A stretch of DNA of 5,547 bases, taken from NCBI GenBank assembly GCA_021785155.1, contig JAJYGE010000546.1, positions 1-5,547 on the forward strand. Reading direction: 5' to 3'. The position numbers and the translations under genes are program-made. Shown here one piece after another: positions 1 to 5,062 of the stretch; the first letter of the stretch is position 1, and each line of letters begins with the position of its first letter. The stretch is from Planctomycetota bacterium. Its GTDB lineage: Bacteria; Planctomycetota; Phycisphaerae; WQYP01. The notes below the pieces were generated by a model. It made no database searches. It was not told where the DNA came from and saw only the letters and a list, made by a program, of their open reading frames with translations.

Positions 1-2
1 TG

Positions 3-1070
3 TTGCCCGGGCCTTGGGCCAACGGCGTCGATGCGGCTGTATATCTGGAAAATCAATTCGACCGGCCCGGTTTATTTATCACGGCGGCGGAGATGCTGGA
101 GCAGGGCAGAATGGAGGGATCGCAAAGTGCCCCGGACCTGCGGATTATTATTGCGGCGGCGAATGTGTGCCAGGGCAAACGCTTGCGGCATGCAAATGTT
201 CTCCAGCTTGCATCGGCCTTTCCAAAAATCTGGGCATTAAACGGGTTGCTGGTTTTGAGCCTGCTGATCACGGCGGTGGTGGGGAAGGCGATGATGGAAC
301 GTTCGGGATCAGATGCTTTGGCAAAGGTTGCGGTAGTGGCGGGGGTGTCGGCGGGGGCTCGGGACGCACTTGCCAGTAAGCTCACGGGCATGGCAAGTAC
401 AAAGTCCAAGTTAAACGCGGCAGAACCGCCATCAATGGCGGAAAGCAATGCCCAATTTTTGGCGCAACGTCATGCAATTCATGTTATCCAACAGATACAC
501 TCGTCGGTAAAACAATTGCTGATAAAATCGGAAAGCAACGCGGACATCACCAGGGAAATCGGTGCGGAGAAAGGGCACGGAATCAGCGGAAGTTCCGGCA
601 AAAGCGGTGCTGAGGCTTTGGAGGCCCGGATATTGTCTGCCGCCGGCTTGGCAGGGCTTGGGAAAAAAGCGCGTGCCATGTTAATTGCCGCCGCGGATGG
701 AATTCACGCATCATCGCGGGGAACCTTCGCGCCACAGCTGCGCCGAATAAATCAGCACCTGGAAATGTATCTTGCATCGGCCACGGCGGACAAGAGGGCG
801 GTGCAATCGCGCTTTGAATCAAATGCCGAAATCAACGGCGCGGGGAATCAGGGATCCATTAGAAAAAACGGTGCGGATGATGGGAGTAATCCAAGCGATC
901 GTGCAGATGATTCTGGCCATGGCATTGTCACAGATATTCCAACCGGACAAAGAACGTCGCGTTTAATGCCTCTGCAATGGGCATACGGGAATCCGGTTCA
1001 TGCAGCCGAAATTCCACCTAAGTATCGGAAGGCGATACGGCGGTATTTTTCAAATGTTCCAGCTTATTGA
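3..1070 (+). CDS. Unrecognised membrane-anchored protein, C-terminal part (5' end outside window)
   Basis: The frame is open from the window edge to the TGA at 1068-1070. The first possible start is a TTG at position 3 with no ribosome binding site in view, so I read this as the C-terminal part of a longer protein. A hydrophobic stretch at about residues 76-97 (IWALNGLLVLSLLITAVVG) looks like one membrane helix. The segment before it (residues 10-33) has the style of an 'amphipathic helix plus AAEML' region seen in large planctomycete membrane proteins. Residues 120-330 are Ala/Ser/Lys-rich, polar and probably helical or disordered. The tail, about residues 334-350 (EIPPKYRKAIRRYF), resembles the short closing motif of several Bat/DUF4175-like planctomycete proteins that are often encoded near MoxR and DUF58 genes. 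That family link is memory-based inference. The function is unknown. The reverse-strand frames here have no family resemblance. Confidence 0.6.
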   Translation: MPGPWANGVDAAVYLENQFDRPGLFITAAEMLEQGRMEGSQSAPDLRIIIAAANVCQGKRLRHANVLQLASAFPKIWALNGLLVLSLLITAVVGKAMMERSGSDALAKVAVVAGVSAGARDALASKLTGMASTKSKLNAAEPPSMAESNAQFLAQRHAIHVIQQIHSSVKQLLIKSESNADITREIGAEKGHGISGSSGKSGAEALEARILSAAGLAGLGKKARAMLIAAADGIHASSRGTFAPQLRRINQHLEMYLASATADKRAVQSRFESNAEINGAGNQGSIRKNGADDGSNPSDRADDSGHGIVTDIPTGQRTSRLMPLQWAYGNPVHAAEIPPKYRKAIRRYFSNVPAY

Positions 1071-1150
1071 TTTGAGCTGACTTGGATTGGCACGTTGATC
1101 GCGGCTTTCAGATGCGTCGCCTTGGCTATTTTCTCAGATGCGGATGTCCG

Positions 1151-1177
1151 TCCAAGTAATCGCGGCTATTACTCGGA
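1151..1177 (+). other. Hairpin downstream of the first gene
   Basis: AGTAAT (1155-1160) and ATTACT (1168-1173) pair across a 7-base loop. The stem extends by TCC/GGA (1151-1153 with 1175-1177) after one A-C mismatch. It lies 80 bases after the stop of the first gene. No T-run follows on either strand, so it is not a standard intrinsic terminator; it could stabilise the 3' end of the upstream mRNA. The rest of 1071-1210 shows no gene or other clear signal. Confidence 0.35.
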
Positions 1178-1210
1178 TCGGCTTACAGGGTATGGCTGCA
1201 CGGTGAACTC

Positions 1211-1245
1211 AAAAAGAATAAAGGCCGCCCATTGTGGCAGCCCTT
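1211..1245 (-). terminator. Likely intrinsic terminator of tatA
   Basis: Read on the minus strand, AAGG...CCTT outer arms (1221-1224 with 1242-1245) and inner GCC/GGC arms (1227-1229 with 1236-1238) enclose a 6-base loop; the stem has one bulge and one mismatch. It is followed directly by a T-rich run, seen on the plus strand as A-rich 1211-1222. It begins 34 bases after the tatA stop codon, which is where a terminator is expected. The imperfect stem lowers confidence. Confidence 0.5.
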
Positions 1246-1262
1246 ACGAAAGGAGCATTCCC

Positions 1263-1295
1263 ATGAAGTCATGGAAAGTTATGGTTCGTCGCTAA
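1263..1295 (+). CDS. Possible 10-residue peptide with a strong ribosome binding site
   Basis: The ORF encodes MKSWKVMVRR and a TAA stop. It is preceded by GAAAGGAG (1248-1255), leaving 7 bases before the ATG, which is an ideal Shine-Dalgarno arrangement. Its last 17 bases overlap the 3' end of tatA on the opposite strand. No clear promoter was found just upstream, and the A-rich stretch at 1211-1222 is already explained as the T-run of the tatA terminator. The peptide has four basic residues and one Trp. It could be a leader peptide, a chance ORF, or the relic of a longer gene. A longer in-frame ORF opening at TTG 1095 exists but has no ribosome binding site. Real translation is uncertain. 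Confidence 0.2.
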   Translation: MKSWKVMVRR

Positions 1296-1587
1296 CATTG
1301 GTAACCTGCTTAATTTGATAGGGATTTTCCGCCGCTTTTCGCGGAGGCGCCTGAATAGCAGGTTTCTCCATCGGCGGCTCTTCATTGGCCGCTTTATTGA
1401 GTTCTTCGCGGGTTTCAGTAAGCCCCTTTTTGAATTCAAAAATGGAGCGACCTAAGCTTTTGGCGACGCCGGGAAGCCGATTTCCGAAGAATATCAGCGC
1501 GATAGCCAGAACGATTAAAAGATCCGGCCCGTCAAAGAGGTTTCCAAAGCCCAACGCCAATGGTAGTGTGTTAATAGGCCCTATCAT
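1279..1587 (-). CDS. tatA: Twin-arginine translocase subunit TatA/TatE family
   Basis: This is a 102-residue TatA-type protein, which polymerises with TatBC in the inner membrane to move folded proteins across it. The family architecture is clear. There is a short N-terminus, a hydrophobic helix at about residues 20-34 (PDLLIVLAIALIFFG), the Phe-Gly hinge at 34-35, then the amphipathic helix LPGVAKSLGRSIFEFKKGL (38-56). A charged, Pro-rich tail of about 45 residues follows, typical in length for TatA. The ATG at 1585-1587 is supported by GAGGT nine bases upstream. It lies in the same direction as and 161 bp downstream of the LuxR-type gene, but has its own TATAAT promoter, so it is probably an independent unit. 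No tatB or tatC is in the window. TatA and TatE cannot be separated on sequence alone. Confidence 0.95.
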   Translation of the reverse strand: MIGPINTLPLALGFGNLFDGPDLLIVLAIALIFFGNRLPGVAKSLGRSIFEFKKGLTETREELNKAANEEPPMEKPAIQAPPRKAAENPYQIKQVTNVSDEP

Positions 1588-1602
1588 GGTTTATTACCTC
1601 GC

Positions 1603-1641
1603 AAAAAAGACGGCTGGTGGGCCTGCTTATTTTCCGCCAGC
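1603..1641 (-). terminator. Terminator-like hairpin in the tatA leader
   Basis: On the minus strand GCTGGCGG (1634-1641) pairs with CCACCAGC (1613-1620) with a single C-A mismatch and a 13-base loop. Four bases later comes a run of six T (plus-strand A at 1603-1608). This is the layout of an intrinsic terminator. It lies between the tatA promoter and the tatA ribosome binding site, so it is either an attenuator for tatA or the terminator of the upstream LuxR-type gene. Confidence 0.45.
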
Positions 1642-1658
1642 ATGACCAATACTTCTGT

Positions 1659-1687
1659 ATTATACGCATAACCCAAGGCAACACCAA
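1659..1687 (-). promoter_or_regulatory. Predicted tatA promoter
   Basis: The minus strand shows a perfect TATAAT (1659-1664) with TTGGTG (1682-1687) as the -35 element at a 17-base spacing. Transcription would start near 1652, giving a leader of about 65 bases to the tatA ATG. The -35 matches only half of the consensus; the -10 is exact. It sits in the non-coding gap between the two minus-strand genes. Confidence 0.5.
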
Positions 1688-1748
1688 ATCCACAACTTCG
1701 TGTATCCGAAAAATGTGCGGAAATCGTGAAAAAAGCCGGAATTTAACG

Positions 1749-2576
1749 CTATTGCGATTTTCGCTTGCTGCGTGGATTGCTCGGCAAAACCGGTGAACCA
1801 TCCAATGTTTTTACCGGTGCATAGCAGGCTCGGAACAGTTCCGCACGACTTGAGACATTTAAGCGGTGATAGAGTCGCCGGATATAGGAATGTACCGTAT
1901 GGATGCTAAGTCCCAACTGCCGGGCAATTTGTTTCTCCCCATCACCGGAAAGCAACTTATCGAGGATTTGCTGCTGGCGTTCCGGAAGAAGCTCGGGGAT
2001 GTATTTGCTTCCATTGGCCTCACTGTGCTGCACGAAATGTCTGTGCAGTTCACTGTGCAGGAGTGTAACCAATGTTTCCGGCTGCAAAAAATCAGATTCG
2101 GGGCGTTCTGAATACAGTAAATATGTTACCGTCGCTATTGAAAGCGGTGCCGGAAATGGGTCATGGAAAGTCAATTCAGTAATCACGCGCTGGTTATTGC
2201 CGCTGCGGCGTTCCAAACTGCCCATTGCAGAATTCATCCGCAAGCGTCGATCAGGTGACAATCTGCCATCGGAGCATTTCTGGATGTCCCGCATCGCACG
2301 GTGCGTTTTTAATGGCGATGGAAACGAGTCAGATGCGGAAGCGTGGGGAGGCTTGGCCCAGCACACCTCCGGTACTTCCGGATTCACTTGAGCGTCATGC
2401 TCGCGACGTTCTTGAAAACAAAATATTCCGACGACGTACATATTTAAAATATTGGCCAATCCATTGACAAGCGTGGTGCGCCAAAGTGCGGGCACGGTAG
2501 ACAATCTACCGAGTTGGGCCATGAGTCGCAGCAAATCGCGAACCTCGGATAATCGCAGTGATTGGGGATCTATCAT
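1749..2576 (-). CDS. LuxR/GerE-type DNA-binding transcriptional regulator
   Basis: The protein has 275 residues from the chosen start. The C-terminal GerE-type helix-turn-helix at about residues 196-252 is clear: LLPERQQQILDKLLSGDGEKQIA, then LGLSIHTVHSYIRRLYHRLNV, with the recognition helix near 224-239. This domain binds DNA. The N-terminal ~180 residues have the pattern of a planctomycete LuxR group: an opening LSEVRDLLRLMAQLGRL..PALWR block, a variable centre, then a GAF-like FPAPLSIATVTYLLYSERPESDF...LLHSELHRHF segment. There is no recognisable Asp-phosphorylation receiver domain, so the signal is unknown. The ATG at 2574-2576 is preferred because GAGAG lies just upstream; a GTG 57 bases further up has no such site and falls near the predicted promoter. 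The gene diverges from the PEP-CTERM-like gene and shares its control region, so it may regulate it or itself. Confidence 0.85.
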   Translation of the reverse strand: MIDPQSLRLSEVRDLLRLMAQLGRLSTVPALWRTTLVNGLANILNMYVVGIFCFQERREHDAQVNPEVPEVCWAKPPHASASDSFPSPLKTHRAMRDIQKCSDGRLSPDRRLRMNSAMGSLERRSGNNQRVITELTFHDPFPAPLSIATVTYLLYSERPESDFLQPETLVTLLHSELHRHFVQHSEANGSKYIPELLPERQQQILDKLLSGDGEKQIARQLGLSIHTVHSYIRRLYHRLNVSSRAELFRACYAPVKTLDGSPVLPSNPRSKRKSQ

Positions 2577-2625
2577 AGGGCACTCTCTGGTTAACACAGT
2601 TGTTGTATACCTTCCGCAATAATTG

Positions 2626-2655
2626 ATTATCACCGAAAGCAGCCCTGGATGTCAT
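2626..2655 (-). promoter_or_regulatory. Predicted promoter of the LuxR-type gene
   Basis: The minus strand carries ATGACA (2650-2655) and GATAAT (2626-2631), each five of six matches to the sigma-70 consensus, at 18-base spacing. Transcription would start near 2619, about 43 bases before the ATG. The small palindrome TGATTATCA (2624-2632) covers the -10 element and could be an operator. The same two hexamers form the promoter of the small basic gene at 4031-4058. Confidence 0.5.
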
Positions 2656-2676
2656 CTGACTGTAAACGGAGCTGCT

Positions 2677-2694
2677 GACGCCTGTTTAGGCGTC
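2677..2694. repeat. Perfect inverted repeat next to the PEP-CTERM gene -35 element
   Basis: GACGCC and GGCGTC are separated by six bases (TGTTTA). The right arm ends one base before the predicted -35 element of the PEP-CTERM-like gene, and the repeat lies in the gap between two divergent genes, one of which encodes a DNA-binding regulator. Operator is the favoured reading. If transcription starts further upstream, it would instead be an RNA hairpin. Confidence 0.4.
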
Positions 2695-2723
2695 TTGTGG
2701 GAACCCGTATCCGGCAATATATT
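2695..2723 (+). promoter_or_regulatory. Predicted promoter of the PEP-CTERM-like gene
   Basis: TTGTGG (2695-2700) and TATATT (2718-2723) are spaced by 17 bases. The -10 matches five of six consensus bases and the -35 three of six. Transcription would start near 2730, leaving a leader of about 64 bases. The weak -35 with an adjacent inverted repeat would suit an activator-dependent promoter. Confidence 0.4.
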
Positions 2724-2735
2724 ATTCCACAGAGG

Positions 2736-2780
2736 TGAGAGTGCTCATCTTTTTTGGTGTTCCACTCTTTGGATTTTTTT
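2736..2780 (+). promoter_or_regulatory. Leader with two competing hairpins and a T-run before the PEP-CTERM gene
   Basis: AGAGTG (2738-2743) can pair with CACTCT (2763-2768). The same segment can instead form TGAG/CTCA (2736-2739 with 2744-2747). Seven T follow at 2774-2780, directly before the GAGGAG ribosome binding site (2781-2786). The two folds exclude each other. The stems are short, and five bases separate the longer one from the T-run, so attenuation is only a possibility. No known riboswitch pattern was recognised. Confidence 0.25.
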
Positions 2781-2793
2781 GAGGAGAGTTATC

Positions 2794-3681
2794 ATGCGTA
2801 GTCAATTTCATGGCACAATTTTCAACAATGCGAAGTTGCGATGTCATTCACATGCGGCATTTTTGGCTATCAGCGCGGCGGTTCTAGCGGGAACCGGCGT
2901 ATCGGCTTTTGCCACGGTTTCGGATGTGGGGCAATATCTTGCGGGAAAAACGGCTTACTACCTGCAAACGGGAAATAGCAGTCCGACAATCGCATCCTCG
3001 AATCCCTATGAATTTCAGGCTGAAATTGGTAATGGAAGTTCGGGATCAATACTCACCAGCTCAACATTGACACCGCCGGCCGGAGCTACCGGATCTGTCA
3101 CTTTCACACCAAACAGCGGTAATAACAATATAAAATATCAGCAATATTACGCATCAACCACCGCCTTAGATGCGGCGTTTCCAAATGGCAACTACGCCTT
3201 TACCATTAATACCAGCACGCCCAATACATATAGTGCTACACTGGGACTTAGCGGCCTTACCTATCCGACAGATATTCCCGCAATCAGCGGTGCCACCTGG
3301 TCCGGTGGAAATCTGGTTATTGACCCGAACGTCGACAACACCATTTCGTGGAATGCGTCGAACGATCTGCACTTGAGTTTTGACTTGAACAACGCCAATA
3401 TTAATGAAAGCGTTTTTAATTCAGGAGGCGGCCTGCCCAGCAGTTACATGATTGCCGCAAATACGCTGCTGCCGGGGCAAACATACATCGGCCAACTGGA
3501 TTTCGCGAACGGTGTCTTAGACACTTCGCAGATTTCCGGGGTCATGGGTGCCGCGTATTATCAAAATAGTACGCAATTTACCATCGTTACCACACCCGAT
3601 CCGGCGGCAGGCATCCTCATGCTCTTGGGGGTGGTGACTCTGGGTTTGCTGGCTCGGCGACGCTCCGTCGCGCAAAGGTAA
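2794..3681 (+). CDS. Exported protein with PEP-CTERM-like sorting tail
   Basis: The protein has 295 residues. A Sec signal peptide is visible: basic N-region, hydrophobic core at about residues 21-36 and the motif Ala-Phe-Ala at 38-40 as the likely cleavage point. The mature part is rich in Asn, Ser, Thr and Gly and poor in Cys, with alternating patterns such as FPNGNYAFTINTST (129-142) and SGATWSGGNLVIDP (165-178), which suggest a secreted beta-sandwich domain. The C-terminus has the three parts of a PEP-CTERM signal: PDPAA (268-272), a hydrophobic helix (274-286) and RRR (288-290). In that system an exosortase cleaves near the Pro-x-Pro site; none is encoded here. PDP in place of the usual PEP is a variant. 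The ATG at 2794 is fixed by GAGGAG seven bases upstream; a longer frame back to TTG 2623 runs through the promoter region. The binding target or role of the protein is unknown. Confidence 0.85.
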   Translation: MRSQFHGTIFNNAKLRCHSHAAFLAISAAVLAGTGVSAFATVSDVGQYLAGKTAYYLQTGNSSPTIASSNPYEFQAEIGNGSSGSILTSSTLTPPAGATGSVTFTPNSGNNNIKYQQYYASTTALDAAFPNGNYAFTINTSTPNTYSATLGLSGLTYPTDIPAISGATWSGGNLVIDPNVDNTISWNASNDLHLSFDLNNANINESVFNSGGGLPSSYMIAANTLLPGQTYIGQLDFANGVLDTSQISGVMGAAYYQNSTQFTIVTTPDPAAGILMLLGVVTLGLLARRRSVAQR

Positions 3682-3772
3682 GTGGCATATAGCTTGTTGG
3701 GGGTGACGCATATCCGAATGATGCGGTGTATGTTGTTCTCGACTGACTGTCCAGATGGCGGCGGGCACCGCG

Positions 3773-3802
3773 CAAAAAAAAGCCCGCGATAACTCGCGGG
3801 CT
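3773..3802 (-). terminator. Strong intrinsic terminator of the small basic gene
   Basis: AGCCCGCGA (3781-3789) and TCGCGGGCT (3794-3802) form a perfect 9-bp GC-rich stem with a four-base loop. On the minus strand it is followed at once by eight T (plus-strand A at 3774-3781). It ends the transcript of the 34-residue gene about 74 bases after its stop. A weaker hairpin, ATGCG/CGCAT (3804-3819), lies immediately before it in the same transcript. On the plus strand no T-run follows, so it does not obviously serve the PEP-CTERM-like gene. Confidence 0.85.
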
Positions 3803-3875
3803 GATGCGTTAGATCGCATGTTCGCGGCCAAGCAAGATGCTCCGAATAAATCGAAGCGCCGCGGGGGAACACAAA

Positions 3876-3980
3876 TTACCGCCGACTCGCGGATTTCTTC
3901 GTGCTCTTTTTGGAAGATTTCTTCGGTGAAGATTTCTTCGTGCTCTTGCTGCTTGCGGCAGCCTTCTTTTTCGTCGCCAT
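3876..3980 (-). CDS. Small Lys/Ser-rich basic protein with an SPKK motif (34 residues)
   Basis: The ORF runs from ATG 3978-3980 to TAA 3876-3878. The product has 12 Lys, 2 Arg and 10 Ser in 34 residues and no acidic residue, starting MATKKKAAASS and ending KKSASRR. It contains S-P-K-K at 18-21, a motif known from histone H1/H2B tails to bind the DNA minor groove, and Lys-Lys pairs at regular spacing. This suggests a nucleic-acid-binding role, comparable in style to histone-H1-like bacterial proteins, but that is inference; binding RNA, ribosomes or acidic polymers is equally possible. The gene is supported by an extended Shine-Dalgarno (10 of 11 matches), a good promoter with an A/T-rich upstream region and a strong terminator, giving an mRNA of about 250 bases. 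It converges on the PEP-CTERM-like gene. A 160-codon frame on the same strand overlaps it but contains the terminator and starts within the Shine-Dalgarno region. Confidence 0.7.
   Translation of the reverse strand: MATKKKAAASSKSTKKSSPKKSSKKSTKKSASRR
3892..3947 (-). repeat. Internal direct repeats in the small basic gene
   Basis: GATTTCTTCGTGCTCTT (plus-strand reading) occurs at 3892-3908 and 3931-3947, exactly 39 bases or 13 codons apart. The shorter unit GATTTCTTCG occurs a third time at 3916-3925, in phase. The repeats encode S-T-K-K-S and K-K-S-S units, so the protein seems to have grown by in-frame duplication. Confidence 0.8.
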
Positions 3981-3984
3981 TTGT

Positions 3985-3995
3985 ATCACCCCCTT
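3985..3995 (-). promoter_or_regulatory. Extended Shine-Dalgarno of the small basic gene
   Basis: The minus strand reads AAGGGGGTGAT, matching AAGGAGGTGAT (full complement of the 16S rRNA tail) at 10 of 11 positions. The G core ends eight bases before the ATG. This fixes the start codon and predicts strong translation. Confidence 0.75.
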
Positions 3996-4030
3996 TCAAT
4001 TATGGTAAGGACAAAAATCACGACATCGAT

Positions 4031-4083
4031 ATTATCGGCACTATCGCTCAGTTGTCATTAACAAAAAACTGGAATTTTAATTT
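4031..4083 (-). promoter_or_regulatory. Strong predicted promoter of the small basic gene with an upstream A/T-rich element
   Basis: On the minus strand ATGACA (4053-4058) and GATAAT (4031-4036) each match five of six consensus bases at 16-base spacing. Upstream, about 4060-4083 is almost all A/T in tracts, in the position where an UP element would contact the RNA polymerase alpha subunit. Transcription would start near 4024, about 44 bases before the ATG. The unit lies just after the DUF58 gene stop (4105), for which no separate terminator was seen. Confidence 0.6.
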
Positions 4084-4104
4084 TTTTTCTCCGCCATGCG
4101 ATTT

Positions 4105-5001
4105 TTATCTTTGTTGTGCAACCAGAACACCGGAGAGATGATGCGTGAGAACTGTTTCAATATCTTGAGCTGTTGATATGTCAATAAATATTCCTCCACA
4201 ACTCTTGACGCTCTGTGATAAATCATTCCGCCAGCGCTGCAAAGCATTGATATACGCGTCTCGGGCTGTTTTTGACCCCGATACCTCACGCCGCTGCGCG
4301 GTTTCCGAATCACACAGCGTCACCCGTTGGACGAACGGCGGTTGACATTCTTCAGGGCACAGTGTGTGTAACACGATCAGCCGCGTGCCGCCTGCGGCAA
4401 CCGCGGCGAATGCCCCGGTGAAATCCCGGGGCGGCAGGCAATCGGAAATAACCATAAGCATGTCCGCGGGTTTTCGGGTGGACCTGTTAAGCAGAGAAGG
4501 TAAATCCATGGCGCCGCCTGCCTCAAGCGAGCGCAGTTTCGCGAGGGTAGCGGCCATTATCAAGTCGCGACCCGCGAAATCCGATACGCGTTGCGCTGAC
4601 ACAGCGGATGGGGCGGTCACAAGCGTTAATTCATTGCGGCCTTGGAGAGCAATAATGCCAAGGCACGCGGCGAGCGAACGGGCCATGTCAAATTTACGAG
4701 GTGTTCCCAGAGTCATGCTGGCCGAGCAATCCAGCGCAATGGTAACACGCAAAGCACGCTGGGCATAAAACAGCCGCACCACAAGCTGATCGAATTTTGC
4801 TAACTGCCCCCAGTCCAGATGCCGTAGATCGTCTCCCTGAACATAGGCTCGGGAATCCGCGGGTTCCACGCTTAAGCCTCGGCGATTGCTGCGCTGGCCG
4901 ACAAACAGAGCCGAACGGTCCGCCACGGTTGGATAAATGGCCAGTCGCCGCAGGAGTGTCAGCAATTTTCGATCGGGCCATGGTGCAACGGATTCGGTCA
5001 T
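4105..5001 (-). CDS. DUF58 domain protein with a von Willebrand factor A-like fold
   Basis: The protein has 298 residues, the size of the short soluble DUF58 type; no membrane helix is seen. The family core is at about residues 35-66, including GLSVEPADSRAYVQGDDLRHLDW. The metal-site motif D-x-S-x-S follows at 91-95 (DCSASM), and a later Asp occurs at 187 (VISDC). In most members a Gly-Gly-x-Thr-Asp-like segment supplies a Thr to the metal site; here the matching stretch reads GGAMDL (162-167), so the Thr appears replaced by Met and metal binding may be altered. DUF58 proteins usually act with a MoxR AAA+ ATPase and Bat-like membrane proteins in protein maturation or stress tolerance. None is adjacent here; the upstream neighbour is a hydrolase fragment. 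The ATG at 4999-5001 has only a weak GGA upstream, so the start is less sure than the domain. Confidence 0.85.
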   Translation of the reverse strand: MTESVAPWPDRKLLTLLRRLAIYPTVADRSALFVGQRSNRRGLSVEPADSRAYVQGDDLRHLDWGQLAKFDQLVVRLFYAQRALRVTIALDCSASMTLGTPRKFDMARSLAACLGIIALQGRNELTLVTAPSAVSAQRVSDFAGRDLIMAATLAKLRSLEAGGAMDLPSLLNRSTRKPADMLMVISDCLPPRDFTGAFAAVAAGGTRLIVLHTLCPEECQPPFVQRVTLCDSETAQRREVSGSKTARDAYINALQRWRNDLSQSVKSCGGIFIDISTAQDIETVLTHHLSGVLVAQQR

Positions 5002-5025
5002 ATATTTCCAATCCAGTCCGACAGT

Positions 5026-5054
5026 CTTATCCGCGGAAAAGTGGGCGGCATAAA
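5026..5054 (-). promoter_or_regulatory. Weak candidate promoter of the DUF58 gene
   Basis: The minus strand carries TTTATG (5049-5054) and GATAAG (5026-5031) with 17-base spacing, four of six or fewer matches each. Transcription would begin near 5019, about 18 bases before the ATG. It falls in the 61-base gap after the hydrolase fragment. The match is poor, and read-through from upstream is possible. Confidence 0.2.
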
Positions 5055-5062
5055 TGGCACCG

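Noticed and set aside
1095..1295. 66-codon plus-strand ORF
   Set aside because: Starts at TTG without a ribosome binding site and has no family resemblance; only its last ten codons have a usable start.
2577..2633. N-terminal extension of the LuxR-type protein from GTG 2631-2633
   Set aside because: No ribosome binding site, and it overlaps the predicted -10 element. The ATG at 2574-2576 fits better.
2623..2793. 57-residue N-terminal extension of the PEP-CTERM-like protein
   Set aside because: It would bury the signal peptide and cross the promoter and leader; the ATG at 2794 has an ideal GAGGAG.
3517..3999. 160-codon minus-strand ORF starting at TTG 3997-3999
   Set aside because: Its start lies just upstream of the Shine-Dalgarno of the small gene, it contains the strong terminator at 3773-3802, and it runs antisense into the PEP-CTERM-like gene. 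It is a shadow of the small basic gene's repeats.
4049..4088. Plus-strand terminator (CAGTT/AACTG stem and T8)
   Set aside because: The stem is only five A/T-rich pairs, and no plus-strand gene ends nearby. The tract is better explained as the upstream A/T-rich element of the minus-strand promoter.
3755..4141. 128-codon plus-strand ORF
   Set aside because: Low-complexity shadow of the small gene, its terminator and its promoter.
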